Of a DNA stretch of 64,000 nt, positions 1 to 9,157 are shown piece by piece. The translations under genes and the position numbers were made by a program. Each line of letters starts with the position of its first letter. Within the stretch, counting starts at the first letter, position 1. The notes beneath the pieces were generated by a model that worked only from the letters and a program-made list of their open reading frames with translations, made no database searches and was not told the origin of the DNA. This stretch comes from Paraburkholderia lacunae (lineage in GTDB: Bacteria > Pseudomonadota > Gammaproteobacteria > Burkholderiales > Burkholderiaceae): contig NZ_QHKS01000020.1 of NCBI RefSeq assembly GCF_003353175.1, positions 1 to 64,000 of the forward strand. Direction: 5' to 3'.

Positions 1-993
1 GGTGCCTGAACCCAGCGCCACGACCCAGATGACCGCCTTCACGATGAGGATCGCCAGCGCGATCTGGATGGCAATGTGCTGGTGCAGCAGGTCGCCGATC
101 ACGTCATAGCCGACGCCCAGCGCGCGAGGTTCGAGAAAGCCGCCGATCCCGACGACGAGGCCGCCGAGCGCGGGCCACCACATCCAATGGATGGGCAGCT
201 TGCCGAACAGGTCTTCGGTCTTGTACAGCGCTGCTGAGAGACCCGATGCGAGCGCTCCGGACAGCAGACCCGCGATGACGCAGGACAGCAGCGACAGTGC
301 GCCGGGAGGCGCGGTCTCGAGCGGAAACAGCGGCCCCGTGCCGAAGAAGGCCGCGCGCGCAAATCCCGCGACCGCGCACGCAAGGGCGACCGGCAGAAAA
401 CTGCGTGGGCGCCATTCGAACAGCAGCAGTTCCACCGCCAGCAGCACGGCCGCCACCGGCGTGCCAAAGACCGCCGTCATGCCCGCCGCTGCGCCGGCGA
501 CCAGCAGCGTCTTGCGTTCCGCGGACGTGACCTTCACGAACTGCGCGATCAGCGACCCCAGTGCGCCGCCTGTCATGATGATCGGACCTTCTGCGCCGAA
601 CGGCCCGCCACTGCCGATCACAATGCCGGACGACAGGGGCTTGAGAATCGCCACTTTCGGCGACATGCGGCTCTTGCCGAACAGGATGGCCTCGATCGCT
701 TCGGGAATGCCGTGCCCACGAATCTTCTCCGAGCCGTAGCGAGCCATGAGGCCGACGATGAGGCCGCCGATGACCGGAATGATCACCACCCAGATACCCA
801 GCGTGTTGAGCGCCGGCGAGCGGTCCGCAAACGAAAATTCCCGGAAGAAAAACAGGTTGGTGAACAGGTGAATCAGGTTCAACAGCACGAACGCCGCGAG
901 CGTGCTGAGCACACCGATCCCCGCTGCGAGTGCGGAAATGCCGGGAAGCCGCGCGTTGATGGAAAAATCGCGCTTATGGGAATCGAGACTCAT
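1..993 (-). CDS. ClC-family chloride channel/transporter, C-terminal end cut by the window
   Basis: Reading the minus strand from the ATG at 993 gives at least 331 residues and no stop before the window edge, so the C terminus is missing. It is a polytopic membrane protein. The ClC selectivity signature is visible as GSGGPFGAEGPII, followed by GGALGSLIAQF, and a second conserved stretch AGAAAGMTAVFGTPVAAVLLAVE matches the helix with the conserved GxFxP-like turn. ClC proteins move chloride, or exchange chloride for protons, across the inner membrane. The gene starts 6 bp after the MarR gene and probably shares its transcript. Family assignment is firm; channel versus exchanger cannot be decided from the visible part. 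Confidence 0.9.
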   Translation of the reverse strand, partial: MSLDSHKRDFSINARLPGISALAAGIGVLSTLAAFVLLNLIHLFTNLFFFREFSFADRSPALNTLGIWVVIIPVIGGLIVGLMARYGSEKIRGHGIPEAIEAILFGKSRMSPKVAILKPLSSGIVIGSGGPFGAEGPIIMTGGALGSLIAQFVKVTSAERKTLLVAGAAAGMTAVFGTPVAAVLLAVELLLFEWRPRSFLPVALACAVAGFARAAFFGTGPLFPLETAPPGALSLLSCVIAGLLSGALASGLSAALYKTEDLFGKLPIHWMWWPALGGLVVGIGGFLEPRALGVGYDVIGDLLHQHIAIQIALAILIVKAVIWVVALGSGT

Positions 994-999
994 GGTGAC

Positions 1000-1413
1000 T
1001 CAAAAATCAATCTGAGGGACGCTAAAGGCGCCTTTGAGCGACTTCAGTTCGGCACGGTGCATTTCGGCGAGACGGGCGAGCACCTGCTCACCGGCCTTCA
1101 ACAAATGAACCTCGACCTGGCGACGGTCCGTCTCACTGACTTTTCTGCGGACCAGATCGAGCGCCTCACAGCGAGACACGAGCGCGACCACGCCGTGATG
1201 CTGCGCCTGCAGCCGTTCCGCAAGCTCGCCGACGGTTGCCCAGGCGCGTTCCGGATAACCCTTGATGTGCAGGAGCAGCAGATACTGCAATGGTGTAATG
1301 CCTTCACCGTGAGCGGCCTGCTCAGAAAAACGCTCAAAGCGCCGCATCTGGTAGCGAAACTCCGACAGTTGTTCGAAGTCCGGTTTGGTCAAGCCGCGCG
1401 TGAGTGTTTTCAT
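1000..1413 (-). CDS. MarR-family transcriptional regulator
   Basis: 137 residues from the ATG at 1413. A longer reading from a TTG at 1446 is possible but runs into the operator and -10 region, so I reject it. The centre has the winged-helix pattern of MarR proteins: ITPLQYLLLLHIKGYPE, then TVGELAERLQAQHHGVVALVSRCEALDLV as recognition helix and linker, and SETDRRQVEVHLLKAGEQVL as the wing with the conserved DRR. MarR proteins are usually dimeric repressors released by a small ligand. It lies directly upstream of the ClC gene, and the palindrome at 1450-1466 overlaps its probable -10, which suggests autorepression and control of the channel gene. Confidence 0.88.
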   Translation of the reverse strand: MKTLTRGLTKPDFEQLSEFRYQMRRFERFSEQAAHGEGITPLQYLLLLHIKGYPERAWATVGELAERLQAQHHGVVALVSRCEALDLVRRKVSETDRRQVEVHLLKAGEQVLARLAEMHRAELKSLKGAFSVPQIDF

Positions 1414-1446
1414 CGGAGTGCCGAGGGGAACCAGGTAAAAATGCAA

Positions 1447-1466
1447 ATTATATCATCATGTGATAT
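1447..1466 (-). promoter_or_regulatory. MarR-type operator overlapping a -10 of the marR-clc unit
   Basis: The perfect inverted repeat ATATCA-TCATG-TGATAT occupies 1450-1466. On the minus strand TATAAT is read at 1452-1447, so the palindrome overlaps a consensus -10 about 35 bp upstream of the marR ATG. No good -35 is seen at 17 bp. Half-sites of this size and AT content are typical of MarR operators. Confidence 0.6.
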
Positions 1467-1503
1467 TTATGCCTGTATTCAAGGCTGGTGCCGATGAGGG
1501 TGG

Positions 1504-2670
1504 CTATGCCGCGCGTCGCTGCCGGGCGTAGGCCTGGCGATACAGCCCCGCGATGAGGTCCGCTTGCGTGATCATTCCGGCAAGACGCTGCTTCGAGTCC
1601 AGAACCGGGATGTGATGGTGCCCGTAGTTCGCGAACATGGGCACCAGTTCGACGATCGGCGTCGTCGCGTCGACCGTACGGACGTCGACGCTCATCAGGG
1701 CGCCGACAAGCGGCGCCGGGGTGACACTGCGCCTGAACCAGCGTTGTATGGGGGACGACAGACCGGGCACTTTGCCGAACGCCCGTTTGTCGACAAGGTC
1801 GGCGCGGGTCACGATGCCGATAACGTGCTGCTTCTCGTTGGTGACCGGGAGTGCCTTGATTCGTCGCTGTTTCAGCAGGCGCCATGCGGCGGAAGCCCTC
1901 GTGGTGACCGACACGGCGACCAGGGAGCGCGACATGATGTCCGCGCAGGTCAGTTCATTGAACGTGCGGGCGTAGGCCTGCAACTGAACATCGCGCAACA
2001 GGGATTCCAGATCGTCCGTGTCGATGTCGAGCAATTCCCCGCGCCGACTCAGCACCGCCTCGAGGTCCGCACGCGTGAAACCTTCGTTCGACGCCGCAGC
2101 CGATGCTGCCGCGCCTTTGCCCGAACCCTGGTGGGCGACGTGCGGGTATCGATGCCCGGTAGCAGCGTGGTAGAGGATGGCAGCGCACAGAAGCGTGGCT
2201 GACTGGAGCGCAATCGGTTCGGCCACGAAGCGGTAGCCCAGAGCGTGCACTGCCGGACCGCCAAGGACCGCGGTCAGGGCGACCGCGCCCGACGGGGGGT
2301 GAACACAGCGCAGCGCAAACATCGCACCGATCGCCAGCGCGACGGCCAAAGCGGCGGCGCCCACCGGATCGGCGATCCAGCTTGCACAGGCAACGCCGAT
2401 CGTGGCGGAGACAATATTGCCGCCGATAATGGACCACGGTTGCGCAAGTGGACTGGCAGGCACCGCGAACAGCAGCACGGCCGAAGCACCCATTGGCGCA
2501 ACGAGAAGCGGAATATTGGCTGCCGGTCCGAGAAGGATGTGCGTTGTCCCGCCAGTGAACGCAATCCCAAGCAATGCGCCGAGACACGATCTGAAGCGTT
2601 CCGGCCACCGGACGGCAATGGGATTGGGGGCGAAGCCGGACAACCAGCGGATGAGAGCGGATCGGGACAA
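1504..2670 (-). CDS. HPP-family membrane protein with C-terminal CBS pair
   Basis: 388 residues. An in-frame stop lies only a few codons upstream of 2670, and the first start codon is TTG at 2670. Residues about 15-180 form the HPP domain, with about four hydrophobic segments and motifs such as FTGGTTHILLGPAANIP, APMGASAVLLFAVP and CVHPPSGAVALTAVLGGP. This domain is linked in some bacteria to nitrite transport. Residues about 240-380 hold two CBS motifs (TCADIMSRSLVAVS...GIVTRADLV and VDVRTVDATTPIVELVPMF...MITQADLIAG), which sense adenosyl nucleotides. It lies upstream of marR-clc on the same strand. The TTG start is the weakest part of the call. Confidence 0.85.
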   Translation of the reverse strand: MSRSALIRWLSGFAPNPIAVRWPERFRSCLGALLGIAFTGGTTHILLGPAANIPLLVAPMGASAVLLFAVPASPLAQPWSIIGGNIVSATIGVACASWIADPVGAAALAVALAIGAMFALRCVHPPSGAVALTAVLGGPAVHALGYRFVAEPIALQSATLLCAAILYHAATGHRYPHVAHQGSGKGAAASAAASNEGFTRADLEAVLSRRGELLDIDTDDLESLLRDVQLQAYARTFNELTCADIMSRSLVAVSVTTRASAAWRLLKQRRIKALPVTNEKQHVIGIVTRADLVDKRAFGKVPGLSSPIQRWFRRSVTPAPLVGALMSVDVRTVDATTPIVELVPMFANYGHHHIPVLDSKQRLAGMITQADLIAGLYRQAYARQRRAA

Positions 2671-2896
2671 GGTTCAAATAGGAAAGTGAGGGGGCGGCAT
2701 CACATGGCACGAGGCCGCACCCTAAGGCCAAATTCTCGCGAAACGAGAGAACGGGTCGTCATGATTATGTTCGATTGTGATATAAAAGCGAGTTCCGGGT
2801 CAACGTGCTTTTGTCTCCAGCGCGATTCGAGAACGCCTTGGTCGTTCAGGAACTACAAACGGACAAACGGGACCGTACGGCAAACCGGAATTGCGG

Positions 2897-3850
2897 CTAC
2901 GCCGCGCCCGCGCCTGCCTCTCGTGCCGCGTGTGCCAACGCCAGCGCCAGCCTGGCTCCGACCTCGGCATTGTGTTTGACGAGCGCGATGTTTGTCGTCA
3001 GGCTGCGGCCACTCGTCAGTGCCTTGATGCGAGCCAGCAGGAAGGGTGTCACGGCCTTACCGGTGATTCCGTGCGCCGTGGCCTCGGCGAGCGCCTGCTG
3101 TGTCAGCGCGTCGATCTCTTCGACGCTCATCGCTGCCGCTTCCGGCACCGGAGTGCTCAACACCACGCCGCCCACGAGGCCCAGGTCCCACTTGGTGCGG
3201 ATGAAGCGTGCCTGTTGCGCCGCGTCGTCCAGTCTGAAGTCCGCGCGAAAGCCGCTGTCGCGCGTGTAAAACGCAGCGAAATTGTCTTGCTCGCAACTGA
3301 GCACCGGCACGCCGTGCGTTTCCAGGTATTCCAGCGTGAGCCCGATGTCCAGGATGGACTTCGCACCGGCACAGACCACCGCCACCGAGGTCTTTGCCAG
3401 TTCCTGCAGGTCGGCCGAGATGTCGAAGGTTTCCGGCGCGCCCCGGTGCACGCCGCCAATGCCTCCGGTGACAAAGACCTCGATGCCGGCCAGCGCGGCA
3501 CATATCATCGTGCCGGCCACTGTCGTGGCACCGAGCCCGCCGCCGGCCAGCACCGCCGGCAAGTCACGGCGGCTGACCTTGTGTACCTGGTCTGAGCGGC
3601 CGAGCAGTTCCAGTTCGTCGTCCGAAAGGCCGATGCGGATTCGCCCGCCGATCAATGCGATCGTCGCGGGCTCGGCGCCCAGGTCACGGATCAAGGCCTC
3701 CACTTCGCGCGCAGTGCGAACGTTCTCCGGGTAGGGCATGCCGTGAGCGATGATGGTCGATTCCAGCGCCACCAGCGGGCGGCCGGCGGCCTGTGCCGCG
3801 GCCACAGGCGCGCTATGGGTCAACCACGAGTGTGCAAGGGTCGCAGCCAT
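2897..3850 (-). CDS. psuG: Pseudouridine-5'-phosphate glycosidase
   Basis: 317 residues from the ATG at 3850, chosen because PsuG proteins are about 300-315 residues; an ATG at 3943 would add 31 residues of low-complexity N terminus. The enzyme reversibly splits pseudouridine 5'-phosphate into uracil and ribose 5-phosphate. Family motifs are clear: VALESTIIAHGMPYPEN near the N terminus, GGLGATTVAGTM, and VFVTGGIGGVHRGAPETFDIS in the middle, followed by VVCAGAKSILDIGLTLEYLET. The usual partner kinase psuK is not in the window, so the gene is apparently a lone salvage enzyme here. Confidence 0.92.
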   Translation of the reverse strand: MAATLAHSWLTHSAPVAAAQAAGRPLVALESTIIAHGMPYPENVRTAREVEALIRDLGAEPATIALIGGRIRIGLSDDELELLGRSDQVHKVSRRDLPAVLAGGGLGATTVAGTMICAALAGIEVFVTGGIGGVHRGAPETFDISADLQELAKTSVAVVCAGAKSILDIGLTLEYLETHGVPVLSCEQDNFAAFYTRDSGFRADFRLDDAAQQARFIRTKWDLGLVGGVVLSTPVPEAAAMSVEEIDALTQQALAEATAHGITGKAVTPFLLARIKALTSGRSLTTNIALVKHNAEVGARLALALAHAAREAGAGAA

Positions 3851-4277
3851 GTCGATGTTCCCGGCGGTGTGATTCGCGCAAGTATGCAACACAAGGCGGG
3901 TCGACGGGTCGCTGTGCAAGCGCGGGGCGTCGGTTGCCACCATGCCGGTTGCTCAAAAGACGATCGCCTTCAGGGCCGACGCATCGCTGAAGGGGAGTTT
4001 TGCCGGACTGGCTGAAAATGTCGCTATCGATACGGTTCAATCGTTAGATGAATTCCGGACGAAGCCGACGTTCGAATGTCAGCCTGAACGTTTGCTCACA
4101 CCGCTCGGTCCGCGCACGGCTCGCTCCTATCGACCCGGAGTACGCCGGCTGGTACGGCGCATCGCCGCTGCCGCGCGATGGCGCCTATCATTGAGGTACC
4201 GTCTGGCCACGATGATGGGGCCGTTCGTCGAAATGCACTGAACGTGTTGGATGGTCGATGTCGGGTCGGGAGGTACC
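3851..4277. other. Divergent intergenic region
   Basis: The 427 bp between psuG (minus) and the GH63-like gene (plus) must hold both promoters. I see no convincing coding frame and no strong palindrome. Short overlapping reading frames occur on both strands but lack family features. Confidence 0.4.
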
Positions 4278-7043
4278 ATGCCGCCGCTACGCGCAATCAA
4301 TCTGCTCCAGTCGAAGGAAGGTGCCCGGCTTCATGGTCCGGAACTCGACCGATGGCGCCGGTGGGGGCCCTACCTGAGCGAGCGGCAATGGGGCACGGTT
4401 CGCGAAGACTACAGCGAATACGGCACCGCATGGGACTACTTTCCGCACGATCATGCGCGCAGCCGCATGTACCGCTGGGGAGAGGACGGCATTGCCGGAT
4501 TCGGCAACGACCCGCTCGACTGGTGCGTCTCGCTCGCGCTCTGGAACGGGCGCGATCCGATCATCAAGGAACGGCTCTTCGGGTTGACGAATGAGCAAGG
4601 CAATCACGGCGAGGACGTGAAGGAGCTTTACTTCTATCTCGACGGCACGCCGACGCATTCGTACATGAAGATGCTGTACAAGTATCCTCACGACGCGTAT
4701 CCGTACCAGGACCTGATCGACGAAAACCTGCGGCGCGGCGCCGATCAGCCCGAATACGAAATCCTCGATACAGGCGTGTTCGACGATCACCGCTACTTCG
4801 ACGTCTGCGTCGAGTATGCGAAGCACACACCCGACGATATCGTGATGCGCGTTACCGTCGAAAACCGCGCAGATCAGCACGCGGCGCTTCATGTGTTGCC
4901 GCAATTCTGGGCGCGCAACAGATGGGCGTGGTCGGGCAAGCCCGGCAAGCCGTCGCTCACGCTGGAGCCGAACACAGAGGAAGGCGCGTGCGTCGTCGCG
5001 CGCAATCCCGCGCTCGGAACGATGATCGTGACGGCGTCGGCGCAACAGCCGGTCGAGTGGCTCTTCTGTGAAAACGAAACGAATGTGCGCCGCATTTTCG
5101 GCATCGATGGAGTGGGGCCGTTCAAGGACGGCTTCAATGACTACCTCGTCGACGGCGACGAGCAGGCAATCCGGCGCGACAAGGGCACCCGCGCCGCCGC
5201 GCATGTGGTCCTGCAGTTCGCGCCTCATGAGCGCTCGGTGCTGTATCTGCGCTGGCGTCCCGAATCGTCCCCGGCTGCGGCTTCGGATGCCGTGCCTCTC
5301 GACATGCAAGCGCTCTTCGTGCGCCGGCAAGCGGAGGCCGACGAATTCTACGCGGCGCTTCAGCACGACATCCCCGACGCCGATGCGCGGCTCGTGCAGC
5401 GTCAGGCGCTCGCCGGCATGCTGTGGACGAAGCAGTACTACCAGTTCGACGTGACGCGCTGGCACGACGGCGACCCGGGCCAACCGAAGCCGCCGAAAGG
5501 ACGCAGACACGGCCGCAACGCGGACTGGCGGCACATGTGCAACGGCGACATTGTGTCGATGCCCGACAAGTGGGAGTACCCATGGTATGCGTCGTGGGAC
5601 CTCGCGTTTCATGCGGCCGCGTTCGCCATGATCGATCCGGACTTCGCGAAGAAGCAATTGCTGCTGCTCGTGAAGGAGCGCTATATGCATCCGAACGGGC
5701 AATTGCCCGCCTACGAGTGGGCCTTCGGCGATGCGAATCCGCCCGTTCATGCGTGGGCAACATGGCGTGTGTATGAACTCGACCGTGAGGTGACCGGCGT
5801 TGGCGATCATGAGTTTCTCGAAGTCATGTTCCACAAGCTGCTGCTCAATTTCTCGTGGTGGGTCAACCGCAAGGACGCCGATGATCGCAACATCTTTCAG
5901 GGCGGCTTTCTCGGGCTCGACAATGTGGGCATCTTCGACCGGTCTTCGCCGCTACCGACCGGCGGCCGCATCGATCAGGCCGACGGCACTGCATGGATGG
6001 CCTCGTACGCGCTCGACCTGATGCAGATCGGCCTCGAACTGGCGATGACGAACAACGCGTACGTCGAAATCGCCGTGAAGTTCTTCGAGCACTTTCTGTA
6101 TATCGCGGAAGCGGTTAGTTGTAGCGAAGGCTGCATCACAGGTTTATGGGACGGAAACGACGAATTCTTCTACGACGTACTGCACCTTCCGGACGGTACC
6201 CGTGTGCCGATGCGCGTTCGTTCGATCGTCGGGCTGATTCCGCTATTTGCCGTTCACGTGCTCGACGAGCAGGTGTACGGCCATCTGCCGGGATTGCGCG
6301 AACGGCTGGCGTGGTTTCTCGATCATCGGCCGAACCTGGCCAGGCTGGTGTCGCGCTGGACCGAACCCGGCAAGGGCAGGACCACGCTGCTCTCGCTGTT
6401 GCGCGGACACCGGATGAAATCGCTGTTGCGCCGTGCGCTCGATGAAAATGAGTTTCTCTCCGAGCACGGCGTGCGGGCGCTGTCCCGTGTGCATCGCGAT
6501 GCACCGTACGTCTTCGACCATGACGGTGTGAGCCTGCGCATTCAATACCAGCCAGCCGAATCGGACTCGCGTGTTTTCGGCGGCAATTCGAACTGGCGCG
6601 GGCCGGTCTGGATACCGGTCAACTACCTGCTGATCGAATCGCTGTATGAGTTCTATCGCTACTACGGCGATGAGTTTCGCGTCGACTATCCGACGGGAAC
6701 GGGCAACCGTCTTTCGCTGAGCGAGATTGCCGACGACCTTGCACGGCGCGTCACCACGCTCTTTCTCAAAGATGCACAAGGCGTGCGGCCCGTGATGGCG
6801 GCCTATCCGATGCTGCAAGCCGACCCGCGTTCGCGGGATCTCGTCCTGTTCCATGAGTACTTTCACGGCGACAACGGACGCGGCGTCGGCGCTTCGCATC
6901 AGACCGGCTGGAGCGGGCTTGTCGCGCTGCTGCTGCAGCCGCGCATGATGAAGTTGTCCCATGTTGCGCCGGATGTAGCGCCGGATGTCGCCTCGGTAGC
7001 CGCGCCAGTGGCCGAAGACACTGTATCGGCGATGGCTCGGTAG
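4278..7043 (+). CDS. GH63/MGH1-like glycoside hydrolase, cytoplasmic
   Basis: 921 residues from the ATG at 4278, which has GGGAGG just upstream at 4268-4273; an ATG at 4251 lacks an RBS. There is no signal peptide. The protein matches the large bacterial family related to glucosidase GH63 and mannosylglycerate hydrolase (MGH1-like, alpha/alpha toroid). Recognisable pieces are EYGTAWDYFPHDHARSRMYRWGEDG at the start, KWEYPWYASWDLAFHAAAFAMIDPDFAK in the centre, GGRIDQADGTAWMASYALDLMQI, and NWRGPVWIPVNYLLIESLYEFYRYYG plus HQTGWSGLVALLLQP near the C terminus. The substrate is probably an alpha-linked glucoside or mannoside, but it cannot be named from sequence. The gene converges on the protease gene at 7102. 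Confidence 0.82.
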   Translation: MPPLRAINLLQSKEGARLHGPELDRWRRWGPYLSERQWGTVREDYSEYGTAWDYFPHDHARSRMYRWGEDGIAGFGNDPLDWCVSLALWNGRDPIIKERLFGLTNEQGNHGEDVKELYFYLDGTPTHSYMKMLYKYPHDAYPYQDLIDENLRRGADQPEYEILDTGVFDDHRYFDVCVEYAKHTPDDIVMRVTVENRADQHAALHVLPQFWARNRWAWSGKPGKPSLTLEPNTEEGACVVARNPALGTMIVTASAQQPVEWLFCENETNVRRIFGIDGVGPFKDGFNDYLVDGDEQAIRRDKGTRAAAHVVLQFAPHERSVLYLRWRPESSPAAASDAVPLDMQALFVRRQAEADEFYAALQHDIPDADARLVQRQALAGMLWTKQYYQFDVTRWHDGDPGQPKPPKGRRHGRNADWRHMCNGDIVSMPDKWEYPWYASWDLAFHAAAFAMIDPDFAKKQLLLLVKERYMHPNGQLPAYEWAFGDANPPVHAWATWRVYELDREVTGVGDHEFLEVMFHKLLLNFSWWVNRKDADDRNIFQGGFLGLDNVGIFDRSSPLPTGGRIDQADGTAWMASYALDLMQIGLELAMTNNAYVEIAVKFFEHFLYIAEAVSCSEGCITGLWDGNDEFFYDVLHLPDGTRVPMRVRSIVGLIPLFAVHVLDEQVYGHLPGLRERLAWFLDHRPNLARLVSRWTEPGKGRTTLLSLLRGHRMKSLLRRALDENEFLSEHGVRALSRVHRDAPYVFDHDGVSLRIQYQPAESDSRVFGGNSNWRGPVWIPVNYLLIESLYEFYRYYGDEFRVDYPTGTGNRLSLSEIADDLARRVTTLFLKDAQGVRPVMAAYPMLQADPRSRDLVLFHEYFHGDNGRGVGASHQTGWSGLVALLLQPRMMKLSHVAPDVAPDVASVAAPVAEDTVSAMAR

Positions 7044-7101
7044 CGCTTCGGCTGTTGCGATGCCGCGGCAGGCCGGATGCTTCACGCAAGGATCCGCTTT
7101 T

Positions 7102-8562
7102 TCATCTAGGCTTGACCGAAACAAAGCTGCGTGCGTTGTTGCGCTGTATGAGCACCGCTATCTCCTTGCCTGCCTTTGCTTCCAGCGCTGCCACTTCGGC
7201 CTGCGTTTCGACCAGCGTGCCATTGAGCGAAAGGACGATATCGCCGGGCTGGATGCCGGCGCTTGCCGCCGGCCCATCGACCGCGTCCACCATCAGACCT
7301 ACGGCAAGGTCGCGGGCGCGCATCTCTTCCTGACTCAGCGGATGCAGGGTCAAGCCCAGGCGATCCGTTGCGCCGCCTTCGCTTTGCCTAGCCATGGGGC
7401 CTTCCGCTGACGCGCCGACCATGACCGTCGTCGTCATCGGTTTCCGATTGCGGATCAGCTTGAGTGTGGCTTTCGTTCCGGGCAGCAGATCGGCGGCAGC
7501 CTCGCCGAGTTCGGCCGAGCGATCGATCGTCTTGTCGCCGATCTGCGTGATGACGTCACCCGGCTTGAGGCCGCTCGAGGCGGCCGGTGTGCCGGGCGTG
7601 ACGGAATTGACCAGCGCACCTGCCGGTCGCGGCAGACCGAAGGCCACCGCCAACCCGGGGCCGACATCCTGTACCTCCACGCCAAGGCCGCCCGGAGATG
7701 TCGCGCGCAGGGCCAGCACCTGCGATCGCACCTTGGCCGCCATGTTGATCGGGATGGCGAAGGTGAGGCTCGGGTGCCAGTCCGGGTCCGCATAAATCTG
7801 CACGGCGATGCCGATCACCTCGCCTGCGCGGTTGAACAGTGGGCCGCCCGAATTGTCCGGGTTGGGGGAGACATCGGTTTGAAAAAACGGAAAACTGCTC
7901 CCGTCCGGGAGGGTGCGAGAGGTGGCGCTGACAATGCCGGCGGTCACGGTGTTCTCGAAGCTGTCGGGCGACCCGATCGTCAGAACCGGTTCGCCGACGC
8001 GTACCCGCGACGAGTCCCCAAGTTTGACGGTCGGAAGCTTCGTGGCATCGACCTGAATCACCGCGACGTCGCTCTGAGTGTCGACCGCCAGGACCTTCGC
8101 TTTGAATTCGCGTCGATCGGTCAGTCGGACCGTCACTTCGCCGACTTGATCCACCACATGAGCGGTAGTCAGAATGAGGCCGTCGGGGCTAACAATGAAA
8201 CCGGAGCCGGTACCCGTGATGGCGCGCGGCGAACTGTCCGGAGATGCCTGCGAGCGCGGCACCATGCGCTTGACGAACGCTAGAAGGGGATCGTCAGCAT
8301 CGATTGCAGGGGGGGCCGTCTGCGGCGATTGCTGCTCCGCGGCAGTCGCGCTGATATTCACGACGGCGGGGCCGTATCGCTCTACGATGGTCGGGAAGTC
8401 GACCGGTGCTGAAGCGTTGGCCGATGAAACCCGCTTTTCCTTTGCAGCCGGCGCAGCCGTACCCGCGGCGTTCGCCGTCGGCTGCAGGCAAGGATAGCCG
8501 GAGATAAACACAGCTATCACGGCCGCGTGGAACAAGGTGCGAGCAAGAGTCCGGTCAAACAC
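7102..8562 (-). CDS. Do/DegQ-like periplasmic serine protease with two PDZ domains
   Basis: 486 residues starting at GTG 8562, with GGAGGC about 8 nt upstream. An N-terminal signal sequence runs to about residue 33. The trypsin-like domain has His135 (TTAHVVDQ), Asp165 (DTQSDVAVIQ) and Ser238 (NPDNSGGPL), so the triad is complete. Two PDZ domains follow (about 285-375 and 405-480; PGDVITQIGDKTID and PGDIVLSLNG). Such proteases degrade or chaperone misfolded envelope proteins. Oddity: the usual GNSGG at the active site reads DNSGG here (residue 236 is Asp), and the preceding AINP reads SPNP, which could affect the oxyanion hole. The gene appears to be a single transcription unit. Confidence 0.9.
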   Translation of the reverse strand: MFDRTLARTLFHAAVIAVFISGYPCLQPTANAAGTAAPAAKEKRVSSANASAPVDFPTIVERYGPAVVNISATAAEQQSPQTAPPAIDADDPLLAFVKRMVPRSQASPDSSPRAITGTGSGFIVSPDGLILTTAHVVDQVGEVTVRLTDRREFKAKVLAVDTQSDVAVIQVDATKLPTVKLGDSSRVRVGEPVLTIGSPDSFENTVTAGIVSATSRTLPDGSSFPFFQTDVSPNPDNSGGPLFNRAGEVIGIAVQIYADPDWHPSLTFAIPINMAAKVRSQVLALRATSPGGLGVEVQDVGPGLAVAFGLPRPAGALVNSVTPGTPAASSGLKPGDVITQIGDKTIDRSAELGEAAADLLPGTKATLKLIRNRKPMTTTVMVGASAEGPMARQSEGGATDRLGLTLHPLSQEEMRARDLAVGLMVDAVDGPAASAGIQPGDIVLSLNGTLVETQAEVAALEAKAGKEIAVLIQRNNARSFVSVKPR

Positions 8563-8773
8563 AGTGCGCCTCCGTAGCGGGTGTTATGCCCGGGCCGGAC
8601 GCGTGAAGCGCCGGTGCGAAAAGCGTGACCCTCGCCTAGTATGATTTATAGCGGAGCAACCGGAAAATTGCAGGTAGCGCTATTCCTGGGGGACATCGGG
8701 AGCGCAAAAGATCGACGCACGGTGCGCACTGTGCGCACGGTGCGCGCGGCTGAATCCGGCGCTCCACTCGGGA

Positions 8774-9157
8774 CTATGCCTTCCGGTCCAGCCAGTCTGC
8801 CGCAATGGACTTCGCATGCGCGACGGCCTCGTGCGCGTCAAGGAATACACCGAGCTGTTCCCAACGTTCTTCGACCGCGTAAGTCCCCTTCACACCGAGT
8901 GCCCTTTGTACGCGCAATTGCGCCGCGTACCTGCCGTCCTCCAATGGTTGAGCAGTGGCAATTACTTTGTGCGGGAGATCGGATCGCTCCGGCTGAATCA
9001 ACTCGACAGGACCGCCCGGCGCGCCAATATCGTTCAACTCGTTCCTCGCTTTGCAGTCTGGGCAGTAGAAGCACCATCCCTCGCTCTCGCGAATGGATCT
9101 GACTTGCCCGCGGGCCAGCACAGCGCGACATTCGACGTTTTCGCAGATGAACGGCAT
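8774..9157 (-). CDS. Small protein with an N-terminal zinc ribbon, function unknown
   Basis: 127 residues from ATG 9157 with GGAGA upstream. The first 40 residues carry CENVEC and later CFYCPDC, four cysteines spaced like a zinc ribbon; the rest is mixed alpha/beta with a basic C terminus. No enzyme motif is visible and no family name comes to mind. It is followed on the same strand, after a 211-bp gap, by the protease gene. Confidence 0.62.
   Translation of the reverse strand: MPFICENVECRAVLARGQVRSIRESEGWCFYCPDCKARNELNDIGAPGGPVELIQPERSDLPHKVIATAQPLEDGRYAAQLRVQRALGVKGTYAVEERWEQLGVFLDAHEAVAHAKSIAADWLDRKA

Noticed and set aside
4287..5834. 515-codon open frame on the minus strand
   Set aside because: It lies wholly opposite the GH63-like gene, is Arg/Val/His-rich without family features, and is an effect of high-GC third positions.
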